A stretch of 64,000 bases of DNA from Edaphocola aurantiacus (lineage in GTDB: Bacteria > Bacteroidota > Bacteroidia > Chitinophagales > Chitinophagaceae): assembly GCF_019797745.1 (NCBI RefSeq), contig NZ_VOSI01000003.1, positions 1 through 64,000 on the forward strand, given 5' to 3'. Both the position numbers and the translations under genes were made by a program. Shown here in pieces: positions 44,896 to 53,912 of the stretch. Under the pieces are notes generated by a model, which worked only from the letters and a program-made list of their open reading frames with translations, had not been told where the DNA came from and made no database searches. Position 1 is the stretch's first letter, and the number at the start of each line of letters is the position of its first letter.

Positions 44896-45540
44896 ATGAC
44901 AAAAAAGGACCGTTACCAGTTCGTGATCGATTATTTTTCGGAACATGCACCAGATGCAGAGACTGAATTGTTTTATGATAATCCGTATCAGCTGCTGGTA
45001 GCGGTTATTTTATCGGCACAATGTACCGATAAGCGGGTGAACCTGACCACCCCGGCCATCTTTGAACGTTATCCCGGCCCGGAAGCCTTGTCTGAAGCCA
45101 CTTTCGACGAACTGTTTCCCCTCATTCGCAGCATCAGTTATCCGAACAATAAGACCAAACATCTTATTGGTATGGCCCAGATGCTGATTCATGATTTTAA
45201 CGGTGAGGTACCGATGACGGTAAATGAACTGATCAAACTGCCGGGAGTAGGACGTAAGACCGCCAATGTGATCACCTCTGTGATCGATAACCAACCCAAT
45301 ATGGCCGTAGATACGCATGTATTCCGCGTGTCGGCAAGACTGGGGTTAACTACCCGGGCCAAAACACCACTGCAGGCAGAACTGCAACTCATTAAATATT
45401 TCCCCAAAGAGCTCATACACAAAGCGCACCACTGGCTCATCCTGCATGGTCGCTATATATGTCTGGCCCGTAGCCCCAAATGCGAGGCATGCGGCCTGAA
45501 GTCAATCTGTCTTTATTATAAAAAATTACAAAGCGCTTAA
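44896..45540 (+). CDS. nth: Endonuclease III
   Basis: The 214-residue base-excision glycosylase/AP lyase cuts oxidised pyrimidines from DNA. It carries the helix-hairpin-helix LPGVGRKTANVI, the catalytic Lys/Asp region (AVDTHVFRVSARLG), and the four-cysteine [4Fe-4S] cluster C-x6-C-x2-C-x5-C near the C-terminus (CLARSPKCEACGLKSIC). Family length is normal. It is 15 nt after pyrH and 9 nt before the GyrI-like gene. Confidence 0.95.
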   Translation: MTKKDRYQFVIDYFSEHAPDAETELFYDNPYQLLVAVILSAQCTDKRVNLTTPAIFERYPGPEALSEATFDELFPLIRSISYPNNKTKHLIGMAQMLIHDFNGEVPMTVNELIKLPGVGRKTANVITSVIDNQPNMAVDTHVFRVSARLGLTTRAKTPLQAELQLIKYFPKELIHKAHHWLILHGRYICLARSPKCEACGLKSICLYYKKLQSA

Positions 45541-45549
45541 CGCAATACT

Positions 45550-46176
45550 ATGGACAAACTGGATTTAGCAAAACACTATAAAAACTATTATACGGCTAAA
45601 TCTAAGCCGGAGTATATTCAGCTGGATGAAGCGATTCCCTATTTATCTATTCTCGGCAAAGGAGACCCCTCCGGCCCCGGATTTGCATCAGATATACAGG
45701 CCATGTATACGACTGCTTATGCCCTTAAGTTTAAATACAAGGCAGAGGGTAAGGATTATGTAGTGGCTAAATTAGAGGGACTCTGGTGGTATGATGAAGC
45801 AGCTTTTGAAGGCTTATCTATCAAAGAAGCATCAGTAAAGGTGCCGCGCAGTGAATGGAATTACCGTTTGCTCATTCGCCTGCCGGAGTATGTAGACGGA
45901 CAATTCCTGGAGCAGATGAAACATGGACTGGCAGCAGAGAAAGCCAATCCGCAGATTGTTGATGTGCATTATTTTACCCTTACCGAAGGGAAATGTGTGC
46001 AGATGTTGCATGTAGGACCTTTCAATAAAGAACCTGAAACGCTGGAGGTTATGAAGACCTTTATGGATGCTGAAGGACTGGGCCGTAATGGGCTGCACCA
46101 CGAAATATACCTGTCTGACCATAGAAAAACAGCTCCCGAAAAACTGAGAACAATTCTGCGGGAGCCGGTTAAATAG
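45550..46176 (+). CDS. GyrI-like small-molecule-binding domain protein
   Basis: 208 residues without signal peptide. DKLDLAKHYKNYYTAKSKPEYIQL, LSILGKGDPSGPGFASDIQAMYTTAYALKF and QMLHVGPFNKEPETLEVMKTF follow the pattern of the GyrI-like/SOUL-related small-molecule-binding family, related to the effector domain of MerR/AraC regulators but without any DNA-binding part. Ligand is unknown. It is the last gene of the pyrH run. Confidence 0.8.
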   Translation: MDKLDLAKHYKNYYTAKSKPEYIQLDEAIPYLSILGKGDPSGPGFASDIQAMYTTAYALKFKYKAEGKDYVVAKLEGLWWYDEAAFEGLSIKEASVKVPRSEWNYRLLIRLPEYVDGQFLEQMKHGLAAEKANPQIVDVHYFTLTEGKCVQMLHVGPFNKEPETLEVMKTFMDAEGLGRNGLHHEIYLSDHRKTAPEKLRTILREPVK

Positions 46177-46198
46177 CATTATTAAGCATATTCGTCGT

Positions 46199-46281
46199 TA
46201 GGAGATGTCTCCACTTCGGTTGACAAGACGAAGCGATCTTTTCGTCATTTCGAGCGGAATGTAGTGTAGCCGAGAAATCTC
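46199..46281. repeat. Intergenic inverted-repeat element, copy 1
   Basis: Left arm 46201-46230 (GGAGATGTCTCC, ending GACAAGACG) and right arm 46241-46281 (TTCGTCATTTCGAGCGG, ending GAGAAATCTC) are related in inverted orientation, joined at their TCGTC ends. A second element at 51408-51501 has the same two arms in the opposite arrangement. Similar TTTCGAGC...GAGAAATCTC sequences are scattered between genes in many Bacteroidota genomes (recollection). It fills the gap between two convergent genes (GyrI-like and metF), so it may also act as a transcription end. Confidence 0.6.
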
Positions 46282-46338
46282 AAATGTGATACTGGTATAT
46301 TGGCTATTACATTTCTATTCCATTAATCAGGAATTGAC

Positions 46339-47295
46339 CTAAAATATAGACTGGGCCACAGTTTTGATGTTATCGCTTTTGCCCATAGAGTAAAAATGAA
46401 GAGCAGGCACGCCTTTAGCCTTCAGTTCTTTGCATTGCTGAATACTCCACTCAATACCCACCTGCTTCACCGCCTGGTTGTCTTTACATTTAATGATCTC
46501 TACCACCAGGTCATCCGGCAGATCTACCTTAAAGCGATGCGGGATCATGCTCAGCTGACCTTTGGTCGCAATCGGTTTTAAGCCTGGTATAATCGGTACC
46601 TCGATACCCGAGGCGCGGCATTTGTCTACAAACTGGAAGTACTTATCATTGTCGAAGAACATCTGCGTTACGATATAATCCGCACCGGCTTCCACCTTTT
46701 GCTTCAGGTATAAAACATCCTGCTGCAGACTCGCGGCCTCCATATGCTTTTCCGGGTAGGCGGCTACGCCTATATCAAATGAAGTAGGGTTACTGTTCTC
46801 CAGGTAATCGTCAAGATACTGTCCGTCATTCATAGACTGTATCTGTGTTACCAGCTCATGTGCAAAGTTGTGGCCGTTGCGTTCGGGACGGAAGTAAATC
46901 TCACTCTTGATCGCATCGCCCCTTAAGGCCAGTACATTATCAATGCCCAGGAAGTCCAGGTCGATCAGGAAGTTTTCCGTATCTTCTTTATCAAATCCTC
47001 CGCAAAGAATATGTGGTATAGCATCTACCTTATATTTACTCTGTATCGCAGCACAGATACCCACTGTGCCGGGACGCTTGCGCACCACTTTCTTTTCCAG
47101 CAGTCCGTTAGGCTTCTCCAGGTACAGGTATTCTTCACGATGATAGGTTACATCAATAAAGGCCGGGTTAAACTCGATCAGGTTATCGATAGTATTATAA
47201 ATGGATTGCACATTGTCTCCCTTTAGCGGAGGCAGTATCTCGAAAGAGAACAGCGTATTACCTTGTGCTTTCCTGATGTGTTCCGTTACTTTCAT
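46339..47295 (-). CDS. metF: Methylenetetrahydrofolate reductase
   Basis: The 318-residue flavoenzyme makes 5-methyltetrahydrofolate for methionine synthase. FSFEILPPLKGDNV at the N-terminus, FIDVTYHREE, CGGFDKEDTENFLIDLDFLGIDNVLALRGDAI, DIGVAAYPEKHMEA, and QMFFDNDKYFQFVDKCRASGI are typical of MetF. It lies 22 nt downstream of metH on the minus strand and is the third gene of the methionine operon controlled by the SAM riboswitch. Confidence 0.95.
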   Translation of the reverse strand: MKVTEHIRKAQGNTLFSFEILPPLKGDNVQSIYNTIDNLIEFNPAFIDVTYHREEYLYLEKPNGLLEKKVVRKRPGTVGICAAIQSKYKVDAIPHILCGGFDKEDTENFLIDLDFLGIDNVLALRGDAIKSEIYFRPERNGHNFAHELVTQIQSMNDGQYLDDYLENSNPTSFDIGVAAYPEKHMEAASLQQDVLYLKQKVEAGADYIVTQMFFDNDKYFQFVDKCRASGIEVPIIPGLKPIATKGQLSMIPHRFKVDLPDDLVVEIIKCKDNQAVKQVGIEWSIQQCKELKAKGVPALHFYSMGKSDNIKTVAQSIF

Positions 47296-47317
47296 AATAT
47301 TGTTTAAACAGTGTTTT

Positions 47318-49984
47318 TTAATCGGCGAGGTTAGGGCCCAGCCATTTTTTTGCTTTAGACAGTTCTATATTTTTTCTACTGGCAAAGTCTGCCAATTGAT
47401 CTTCCTTAATACGACCCAGGCCGAAGTATTTACTGCCTTCGTGTGCGAAATAATACCCGCTTACACTGGCAGCAGGCCACATCGCCAGGCTTTCGGTAAG
47501 GCTTACCCCAATGCGCTCCTCAACCTGCAACAGTTGCCAGATGGTCTCCTTCTCCAGGTGATCGGGGCAGGCAGGGTAGCCGGGGGCCGGACGTATGCCT
47601 TTGTATCGTTCTTTAATCAGGTCCTCATTGGTCAGGCTTTCTGTAGCCGCATAACCCCAGTCCTCCTTACGCACCTTCGTGTGCAGGTATTCAGCATAAG
47701 CCTCTGCAAGACGATCTGCCAGCGCCTTCACCATAATAGAGTTATAATCATCGTGCTGTGCCTCGTATTGAGCGGAGAGTACATCGGTACCGAATCCTGC
47801 CGTTACACAGAAGCAACCCACGTAATCCTGTATGCCGCTTTCTTTAGGAGCTACGAAATCAGACAGTGCTATATTGGGTATACCAGCTGCTTTTTTCGTT
47901 TGCTGCCTTAATGTATAAAATGTAGCCAGGGGTTCTTTCGTTTCCGGGTCCTGTACTTCAATATCATCATCCTGTATACGGTTGGCCGGGAAGATGCCCC
48001 AGACCGCTTTCGCAGTAAGCAGTTTGCGGTCTATAATGTCCTGCAGCATTTCCTGTGCATCCTTAAACAAGGCCGTGGCCTGTGTACCCACGACTTTATC
48101 GGTCAGGATATCCGGGAATTTGCCATGCAGGTCCCAGCTGCGGAAGAATGGAGACCAGTCGATATAAGCCTTCAGTTCTTCCAGCGGCAGCTCCTCGCTT
48201 ACCTTTACCCCCAATGTATGCGGCACAGTAACTGTTGCAGTATCAAAGGTCAGTTGCAGTTTATTGGTACGGGCATCGGTAATGCTCAGGTAATCTTTCT
48301 GTACATTATGGTTCAGGTAATTATGGCGTATGCGCTCATTTTCTTCCTTCACCTCTCTGCCATATTCAGTCTTCCGGTCCTGACTCAGGATACTGCTCAC
48401 CACATTTACCGCGCGGGAAGCATCATTGACATGAATTACTGTATTCTGATACTGCGCATCAATCTTTACCGCAGTATGCACCTTAGAAGTCGTTGCGCCG
48501 CCAATCAGCAGAGGAATGTTCAGGCCGCGATGCTGCATTTCAGCCGCTACATGTACCATTTCATCCAGGCTGGGGGTTATCAGGCCACTCAGCCCGATCA
48601 CATCAGCATTTTCTGCAATCGCCGTCTCCAGTATCTTTTCTGCAGGCACCATGATGCCCAGGTCTATGATCTCGTAGTTATTACAGGCCAGCACCACACT
48701 GACAATGTTCTTACCAATGTCGTGTACATCGCCCTTTACAGTAGCCATCAGTACTTTACCGGCACTGGGTCTGGTACTGTCTTTTTCCTGTTCAATATAC
48801 GGTTGCAGGTAAGCAACGGCCTTCTTCATCACACGGGCCGATTTTACCACCTGCGGCAGAAACATCTTACCACTACCAAACAGATCGCCCACAAGGTTCA
48901 TCCCGGTCATCAGGTATATCTCTATCACCTCAAGCGGCCTCTTGCTTTGCAGTCGTGCCTCCTCGGCATCTTCCTCCACAAATTTATCTATACCATTGAC
49001 CAGCGCATAATTGATCCTGTCCTGTAAAGGCAGGTTGCGCCAGGCCAGTTCTTCCGTTTTATCTTTCTTAACGGCCTTATTCTGTTCCGCATATTCGATG
49101 AGTTTCTCCGTAGCCTCTTCGTCCCGGTCCAGCATCACATCTTCGATCAGTTGCAGGAGATCTTTGGGTATTTCATCATACACAATCAGCAAAGCCGGGT
49201 TTACGATACCCATGTTCATACCCACTTTAATGGCATGATAGAGGAATACCGAGTGCATGGCTTCCCGCACCGTATCATTGCCCCGGAAAGAGAACGATAC
49301 ATTGCTGACCCCACCGCTTACGCCTACCTGCGGATAATTTTCCTTTACCCATTTCGTAGCCTCGAAGAAGTCCAGTGCATTGCGCCTGTGTTCTTCCAGA
49401 CCGGTAGCCACAGGGAAAATGTTCAGGTCGAAAATAATATCGGTCGGTTTGAATTTCACCACATTGACCAGGATGTCATAAGATCGCTTCACGATCTCCA
49501 GCCTGCGTTCGTAGTTATCTGCCTGTCCTTTTTCATCAAAAGCCATGACAATCACCGCTGCGCCGTAGCGCTTCACCAGCTTTGCCTGGCGGATGAAGGT
49601 TTCTTCACCTTCTTTAAGGCTGATCGAGTTGACAATTGCTTTACCCTGCAATACCTGCAGACCAGCCTCCAGGATTTCCCATTTGGAGCTGTCCACCATG
49701 ATCGGAATACGGGCAATGTCGGGTTCTGCAGCAATCAGGTTCAGAAAATGTACCATAGCCATCTTACCGTCCAGCAGACCGTCATCCATATTTACATCCA
49801 GTACCTGTGCGCCGCCTTCTACCTGGTCGCGGGCAATATCCAGTGCTTCGGTATATTTTCCTTCCTTGATCAGGCGCAGAAACTTCTTGGAGCCCGCCAC
49901 ATTCGTGCGTTCTCCTATATTGATAAAATTACTTTCAGGGGTAATGACCAAGGCTTCCAGCCCACTTAATTTCAAATGCTTCAT
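47318..49984 (-). CDS. metH: Methionine synthase, folate/B12/activation modules (MetH C-terminal part)
   Basis: 888 residues covering the pterin-binding domain ([31 protein letters not shown]), the B12-binding domain with the DVHDIG lower-ligand motif ([43 protein letters not shown]), and the S-adenosylmethionine activation domain ([19 protein letters not shown]). The homocysteine-methyltransferase module is missing from this protein; it is encoded separately 17 nt upstream. Together they catalyse cobalamin-dependent methionine formation. Confidence 0.95.
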   Translation of the reverse strand: MKHLKLSGLEALVITPESNFINIGERTNVAGSKKFLRLIKEGKYTEALDIARDQVEGGAQVLDVNMDDGLLDGKMAMVHFLNLIAAEPDIARIPIMVDSSKWEILEAGLQVLQGKAIVNSISLKEGEETFIRQAKLVKRYGAAVIVMAFDEKGQADNYERRLEIVKRSYDILVNVVKFKPTDIIFDLNIFPVATGLEEHRRNALDFFEATKWVKENYPQVGVSGGVSNVSFSFRGNDTVREAMHSVFLYHAIKVGMNMGIVNPALLIVYDEIPKDLLQLIEDVMLDRDEEATEKLIEYAEQNKAVKKDKTEELAWRNLPLQDRINYALVNGIDKFVEEDAEEARLQSKRPLEVIEIYLMTGMNLVGDLFGSGKMFLPQVVKSARVMKKAVAYLQPYIEQEKDSTRPSAGKVLMATVKGDVHDIGKNIVSVVLACNNYEIIDLGIMVPAEKILETAIAENADVIGLSGLITPSLDEMVHVAAEMQHRGLNIPLLIGGATTSKVHTAVKIDAQYQNTVIHVNDASRAVNVVSSILSQDRKTEYGREVKEENERIRHNYLNHNVQKDYLSITDARTNKLQLTFDTATVTVPHTLGVKVSEELPLEELKAYIDWSPFFRSWDLHGKFPDILTDKVVGTQATALFKDAQEMLQDIIDRKLLTAKAVWGIFPANRIQDDDIEVQDPETKEPLATFYTLRQQTKKAAGIPNIALSDFVAPKESGIQDYVGCFCVTAGFGTDVLSAQYEAQHDDYNSIMVKALADRLAEAYAEYLHTKVRKEDWGYAATESLTNEDLIKERYKGIRPAPGYPACPDHLEKETIWQLLQVEERIGVSLTESLAMWPAASVSGYYFAHEGSKYFGLGRIKEDQLADFASRKNIELSKAKKWLGPNLAD

Positions 49985-50001
49985 GAATGTTTCGTGTCGT
50001 T

Positions 50002-51012
50002 TTAGTGAGCGGCTTCCGTCTTACGGGGAGCATAACGTGCAGCCAGATCGGCCAGTGCGCGGATGTGCTCCGGGGTAGTGCCGCAGCAACCTCCGATAAT
50101 ATTAATAATTCCTTTCTCTAAATAATCATGTACCTGCGCTGCCATCAGTTCCGGCGTCTCATCATACTGGCCAAAGGCATTGGGCAGGCCCGCATTGGGG
50201 TAGGCCGATATGGCAATGTCTGTGTTCTGCGATAAGATCTCCAGGTAGGGCGCCAGCTGCCGGGCACCCAGTGCACAGTTAAACCCGATGCTGATCAGCG
50301 GGAAATGCTCCAGCGACACCAGGAAGGCTTCTGGTGTCTGACCGGATAACGTACGACCCGATGCATCGGTGATCGTTCCGCTGACCATTACCGGGATATC
50401 TATACCACGCGCTTCTTTCACCTCTTCTATGGCAAAGAGCGCAGCTTTAGCATTCAGGGTATCAAAAACAGTTTCTACCAGCAGTATATCCGAGCCACCA
50501 TCGATCAGTCCTTCGATCTGTTCGGTGTAGGCCTCTTTCAATTCGTTGAAGGTAATGGCCCGAAAGGCGGGGTTATTGATGTCGGGAGATATGCTGGTGG
50601 TTTTATTGGTCGGACCTATGGCACCGGCTACGAATTTTATACTGCCCGGATGTGCTTCCATATAAGCGGTACAAGCTTCTTTGGCCAGTTTGGCCCCTTC
50701 CACATTCAGCTCATAGGCCAGTGCTTCCATGCCGTAATCGGCCATGGCAACAGTTGTAGAGGAGAAGGTATTGGTCTCAATAATATCGGCTCCTGCTTCC
50801 AGGTATTGGTAATGTATGGTGCGTATGGCATCCGGCTGGGTGAGGGATAGCAGGTCGTTATTACCTTTTACCGGACTCGGCCAGTCTTTGAAGCGATCGC
50901 CTCTGAAGGCCGCTTCATCAAACGGATAGCGCTGTATCATGGTACCCATGGCACCATCCAGCACCAGGATGCGTTCTTTTAATAATGATTTTATGGTTTC
51001 TGTAGTATTCAT
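50002..51012 (-). CDS. metH: Homocysteine S-methyltransferase module of MetH
   Basis: About 336 residues: [17 protein letters not shown] at the start, [53 protein letters not shown], and the zinc Cys pair in [17 protein letters not shown]. This is the N-terminal homocysteine/zinc module of MetH, split from the folate-B12 part (next gene, 17 nt). The start at 51012 is chosen over an upstream in-frame ATG, since the latter lies within the leader after the riboswitch. First gene of the met operon. Confidence 0.9.
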   Translation of the reverse strand: MNTTETIKSLLKERILVLDGAMGTMIQRYPFDEAAFRGDRFKDWPSPVKGNNDLLSLTQPDAIRTIHYQYLEAGADIIETNTFSSTTVAMADYGMEALAYELNVEGAKLAKEACTAYMEAHPGSIKFVAGAIGPTNKTTSISPDINNPAFRAITFNELKEAYTEQIEGLIDGGSDILLVETVFDTLNAKAALFAIEEVKEARGIDIPVMVSGTITDASGRTLSGQTPEAFLVSLEHFPLISIGFNCALGARQLAPYLEILSQNTDIAISAYPNAGLPNAFGQYDETPELMAAQVHDYLEKGIINIIGGCCGTTPEHIRALADLAARYAPRKTEAAH

Positions 51013-51108
51013 GATCAATGTTAAATAGTAATGCCGCACGGAAAAAAACTGCAAAGCAAAAGCCGCAGGATATGATCCTGTATCGAAAAAAGTACCGCGT
51101 TGAAAATG

Positions 51109-51132
51109 AAAAAAAGAAAAGCCCGGAGGGCT
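51109..51132 (-). terminator. Riboswitch-controlled terminator of the met operon
   Basis: On the minus strand AGCCC-TCC-GGGCT is followed by TTTTCTTTTTTTC. It lies 13 nt after the 3' end of the SAM riboswitch and about 95 nt before the first gene, as expected for transcription attenuation. Confidence 0.75.
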
Positions 51133-51144
51133 AATTGAGACGTA

Positions 51145-51243
51145 TTATCTATCCGCATTTGGTAGAATGTAGCACCTTCTTTATACAGGATAAAGGGTTG
51201 CTAAGGCTTCATCGGGTCTAATCCCTCTGCCTTTCTTGATAAC
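51145..51243 (-). ncRNA. SAM-I riboswitch (S-box leader)
   Basis: Read on the minus strand, conserved S-box blocks occur in order: TTATCAAG (P1), GGCAGAGGGATTAGACCCGA, TGAAGCC, GCAACC, and AAGGTGCTA, with a closing GATAA that pairs with TTATC. It is followed by an intrinsic terminator. Binding of S-adenosylmethionine should stop transcription of metH-metF genes, so they are on when SAM is low. A good promoter lies about 20 nt before it. Confidence 0.9.
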
Positions 51244-51265
51244 ACTTTCAAACAAAGAACTGCTG

Positions 51266-51296
51266 CAAATATATTATAAAGAATGATTATGGCAAA
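51266..51296 (-). promoter_or_regulatory. Promoter of the SAM-riboswitch met operon
   Basis: TTTG (51293-51296), a 19-bp spacer and TATATTTG (51266-51273) on the minus strand; the start of transcription would be near 51259, about 15 nt before the riboswitch. Confidence 0.65.
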
Positions 51297-51407
51297 TTTA
51301 TTTTGCAAGGGGAGTGTAAAAGATGGTTGTTGCACTTGGGTTTGGTGTGGGGTTAAATGGGCACACGCGGGGGCGCGTGCGCCAGTGGGAAGGTTAATAC
51401 TCCCTAT

Positions 51408-51501
51408 CGTTATTTCGAGCACAGCGCAGCGGCGCCGAGAAATCTCCTCTGGATTTTAATGGTGTAATGGGAGATATCTCCGCTCCGGTCGATATGACGA
51501 G
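51408..51501. repeat. Intergenic inverted-repeat element, copy 2
   Basis: CGTTATTTCGAGC...GAGAAATCTC (51408-51446) followed after 23 nt by an inverted partner GGAGATATCTCC...GATATGACG (51470-51499). The arms match those of the element at 46199-46281 but are joined at the opposite ends. Just before it, 51364-51379 holds a CACGCG/CGCGTG GC-rich hairpin. Confidence 0.6.
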
Positions 51502-51519
51502 AGAAGGGCATTAATAATC

Positions 51520-51771
51520 TATGATGGCAGTATAATTCGTTATGGCGGAATCGAATTTCATACTGATGACAGAATATTGCACTCTGGCGGCTTAATAATG
51601 CATTCTGACCGCAAAATAATCTTTTCTGATGGTGTAGTAATTTGTTCTGGCGGGATAGGATTTCGTTCAGACGATCTGATAATGCATGCTGGTGGCTTCA
51701 TAATTCTTTCTGATGGTGGAATAATTCGTTCTGGTGTGATAGAGTTGCGTTCTGACATAATGATAAATGTG
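51520..51771. repeat. Twelve-unit 21-bp tandem repeat
   Basis: Units of exactly 21 bp repeat without gaps, for example TCTGGCGGCTTAATAATGCA (first 20 nt) and TCTGATGGTGGAATAATTCG. Position 5-6 alternates GG/GA through most of the array, giving a 42-bp super-period. On the plus strand it reads as heptads S-[GD]-G-x-I-I-[RH], on the minus strand as P-x-E-x-I-I-x. Neither frame has a convincing gene start, and the array may be a degenerating minisatellite between the met promoter and a hypothetical gene. Confidence 0.75.
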
Positions 51772-51803
51772 TATAATCATAAGGTGCAATCGTAGTATAT
51801 GTA

Positions 51804-52556
51804 TTAACTGCAGTATTCATTTAAGTTTTTCAGTATGGCAATCTGTTGCTCAAAGTTGTCCGTTGAAAAATTAATATCTGGATTATCATTGTCTGGCATT
51901 ATATTCTTAAGGTATTGTTCTGCCACATTTTTTCCCTTCTGCTGCTCTATCGTTTTTGCAATTGATAAGGCTCTTTGGTAGGCCAAAATTGTTCTTTGCT
52001 GTTTAAAACCAGTCCACTTTTTCAGGTGTGGTTTGATATTTTCAGTTTGATTCACTTTATCTGCATACAGTACCGCTTCCATTAAGTACTCCTGATCAAA
52101 GTATAAGCCAGGTTGTGTAAGATAGTAATCAAGATATTTGCTCAGATAGTCAATACATTTATCTGTGTTGAAATAGGCAAGAACCAGTGCATAAATATGT
52201 CCGACACAACACACTTCACTTTTCAGTAAATGAGTGCCTATTATTTTACTCAATTGTTCGTAGCCTTTTACCGCCGCGAAATAAGAGCCAACTAATCTAG
52301 GTCGCCAGTCAAATTCGCCCAGAAGCGCAAGGCATACATCAACTGTTATTTCATCCTTAAGTGCTTTTATATCATCAATCCAGCTCAGATCTTCACTATT
52401 GCCAATCTCCATATAAAACGGAATGACCCATTTTTTGATGAAATCGGTCGATAATTCAGCATCATTTTTATGGGATGGCAAATCTGCAAAAATTGATCGG
52501 TGTCTTACTATTGCTCCAGCAGAATGTTGTTGAGCCATTTCTTCAAAGTCTGTCAT
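51804..52556 (-). CDS. Hypothetical protein, DUF6000-like
   Basis: The 250-residue soluble protein has the phrase FDWRPRLVGSYFAAVKGYEQLSKIIGTHLLKSEVCCVGHIYALVLA in the middle, resembling DUF6000 proteins as I recall them, but without a database check. The rest is alpha-helical with many Asn and Lys. Such small helical proteins near accessory regions are often polymorphic immunity-like proteins, but no toxin gene is seen here, so no function is claimed. A perfect palindrome (TTGCAGGTA/TACCTGCAA, 52625-52648) lies upstream. Confidence 0.6.
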   Translation of the reverse strand: MTDFEEMAQQHSAGAIVRHRSIFADLPSHKNDAELSTDFIKKWVIPFYMEIGNSEDLSWIDDIKALKDEITVDVCLALLGEFDWRPRLVGSYFAAVKGYEQLSKIIGTHLLKSEVCCVGHIYALVLAYFNTDKCIDYLSKYLDYYLTQPGLYFDQEYLMEAVLYADKVNQTENIKPHLKKWTGFKQQRTILAYQRALSIAKTIEQQKGKNVAEQYLKNIMPDNDNPDINFSTDNFEQQIAILKNLNEYCS

Positions 52557-52624
52557 AATAAGTTGGGATTATAGTATTTGTACTGAAGGGTTTATGACGG
52601 AAACATAAGCAATAATAGTACAAT

Positions 52625-52648
52625 TTGCAGGTATATTATTACCTGCAA
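52625..52648. promoter_or_regulatory. Palindrome upstream of the DUF6000-like gene
   Basis: TTGCAGGTA (52625-52633) and its exact reverse complement (52640-52648) around TATTAT. Could be an operator or a small terminator between divergent genes. Confidence 0.3.
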
Positions 52649-52755
52649 CATCCTTTATTGTGAAAAAAAGTTTATTGATTATCAATATTGAAATTCAATC
52701 AAACATGTTTCGTTTTAATGGATTGAGCTAATATTGAAAGAACTAAACAATTCCT

Positions 52756-52947
52756 ATGACCTTTAAATTTGTATTATATATTTTATTTAATGTCTGGATA
52801 ATTATTGGATTCTTGAAAAACTTCCGGTCTTTTGAAAAATATAATGTTACTCGGAGTGTATATATAAGCATACTGATCATTTCGCTCCTTATTATTGGAT
52901 GGGCATATGTAAACGTGGATATCTTCTGTACGTTTTTTAATAGCTAA
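52756..52947 (+). CDS. Small two-helix membrane protein
   Basis: A 63-residue protein, MTFKFVLYILFNVWIIIGFL then a short charged loop (KNFRSFEKYNVTRS) and a second hydrophobic helix (VYISILIISLLIIGWAYV). Codon use is AT-rich, like the surrounding accessory region. No family recognised. A stem-loop (about 52956-52993) follows its stop. Confidence 0.5.
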   Translation: MTFKFVLYILFNVWIIIGFLKNFRSFEKYNVTRSVYISILIISLLIIGWAYVNVDIFCTFFNS

Positions 52948-52955
52948 ATGTAAAC

Positions 52956-52993
52956 GATAAAGCCTGGATGATTACTCCGGACTTTGTCGTTAT
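52956..52993. terminator. Imperfect hairpin behind the small membrane protein
   Basis: ACGATAAAGCCTGGA pairs, with wobbles and one mismatch, with TCCGGACTTTGTCGT, followed by TATTTTAG. It can act in both directions. Confidence 0.45.
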
Positions 52994-53106
52994 TTTAGAC
53001 TCTTGTTGTTATTTTCTTTTTCAAATATCTGATTTTCTACTTCTAGATTGAATAATGCTCTTGAGGATACACCTACAACTAATATTTCTGAAAAATCTAT
53101 TGCCAT
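52990..53106 (-). pseudogene. 5'-nucleotidase N-terminal remnant
   Basis: A 38-codon open frame starts MAIDFSEILVVGVSSRALFN, followed by LEVENQIFEKEN and then stops. This matches the N-terminus of cytosolic 5'-nucleotidases (SSRALFDLExENxIF), whose full length is several hundred residues. Nothing homologous follows, so the gene appears truncated just after this motif. A short independent peptide cannot be excluded. Confidence 0.6.
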
Positions 53107-53231
53107 AATAATAACTTGTTAGTTTTACTTTCAATTAGCGTTCAAGATAATAGTCCCATGCAATAAATACAACTGCCTTTCTCCCGTATTTAATCCCGTT
53201 TTTTTTTACGGAATAGCAAATAATCGTAATG

Positions 53232-53273
53232 AAAAAAGGACTGCTCCCTTTGGTATACAACCGGGAGCAGTCC
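53232..53273 (-). terminator. Terminator of the hydrophilic small protein gene
   Basis: GGACTGCTCCC / GGGAGCAGTCC (11 bp perfect; 53238-53248 and 53263-53273) followed on the minus strand by TTTTTT, 23 nt after the stop of the gene at 53296. The stretch 53107-53231 before it holds nothing that I can identify. Confidence 0.85.
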
Positions 53274-53295
53274 TGTATCAAGATGAGTACTGTAA

Positions 53296-53481
53296 CTATT
53301 TTTTGTCTTTGCCTTCGCTTTTGTGTTCTTTCTTGTTATGCGTTTCATCATTGCCTTTGAACTCCTGTTCTTCGCCTTCGCGGCTGTCCAGTTTGTCTTT
53401 GTTCTGCGGGCGTTTGCTGTTGTCCGGTGCTTTTGGATTGGCTTGCGGCACCTGATTGTGGTTTTGATTGTTCGTTTTCAT
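53296..53481 (-). CDS. Short hydrophilic, disordered protein
   Basis: 61 residues from ATG 53481, composed almost only of Asn, Lys, Glu, Asp, Gln, Pro and Gly (MKTNNQNHNQVPQANPKAP, ending KKEHKSEGKDKK). There is no hydrophobic core, so it is likely disordered. Comparable small Lys/Glu-rich peptides in Bacteroidota occur near general-stress genes; that role is inference. It lies 37 nt downstream of the DUF6496 gene on the same strand. Confidence 0.55.
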   Translation of the reverse strand: MKTNNQNHNQVPQANPKAPDNSKRPQNKDKLDSREGEEQEFKGNDETHNKKEHKSEGKDKK

Positions 53482-53518
53482 AAATTTCAATTTCAGGGGT
53501 TAAAAAAAGAGCTTGTGT

Positions 53519-53707
53519 TTAATCTTTTTTGGAGGCACTTTTCTTCGGGACTTTAGCCCCGGCTTCCCGCGCTTCGGACAGGCCGATAGCGATAGCCTGT
53601 TTGCGGCTGGTTACTTTCTTGCCGGTACCGGTTTTGAGCGTACCATGTTTCAGCTCATGCATGGCTTTCTCCACTTTTTTACTGGCGGTTTCAGCTGATT
53701 TTGCCAT
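53519..53707 (-). CDS. DUF6496-type small basic protein
   Basis: The 62-residue protein has MHELKHGTLKTGTGKKVTSRKQAIAIGLSEAREAGAKVPKK, the signature of DUF6496, a small Lys-rich family (resembling plasmid/phage and stress-associated small proteins). Function is unknown; it may bind nucleic acid because of its basic character (inference). It pairs with the hydrophilic small gene downstream. Confidence 0.8.
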   Translation of the reverse strand: MAKSAETASKKVEKAMHELKHGTLKTGTGKKVTSRKQAIAIGLSEAREAGAKVPKKSASKKD

Positions 53708-53912
53708 AGATACTTTCTTTTAAAGTGTAAAAAAATATCCATTTGTATAACCTCTTTGTATATTGAATAGCAGTGCGGACACAACGCTGTTCAGAATCCT
53801 GTTATGAAATTACAAACAATTTAAAGTGTAATATGTTTGATAAACACAAGATTAACAGTACAGGCGATTAAAAATTACTTTATTAACTTGCTTTTTGAAT
53901 AAACGGAAAGAA

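Noticed and set aside
48125-49027. 300-codon frame opposite metH
   Set aside because: Antisense to conserved metH domains; high Cys/His/Tyr content is what the reverse strand of a coding frame produces.
49151-49969. 272-codon frame opposite metH
   Set aside because: Same reason: it overlaps the pterin-binding domain on the other strand and has no recognisable motif.
51201-51422. 73-codon leftward frame
   Set aside because: It lies across the promoter and 5' part of the SAM riboswitch and encodes no recognisable protein.
51520-51771. 21-bp repeat as CRISPR
   Set aside because: Units are directly adjacent without spacers and are degenerate.
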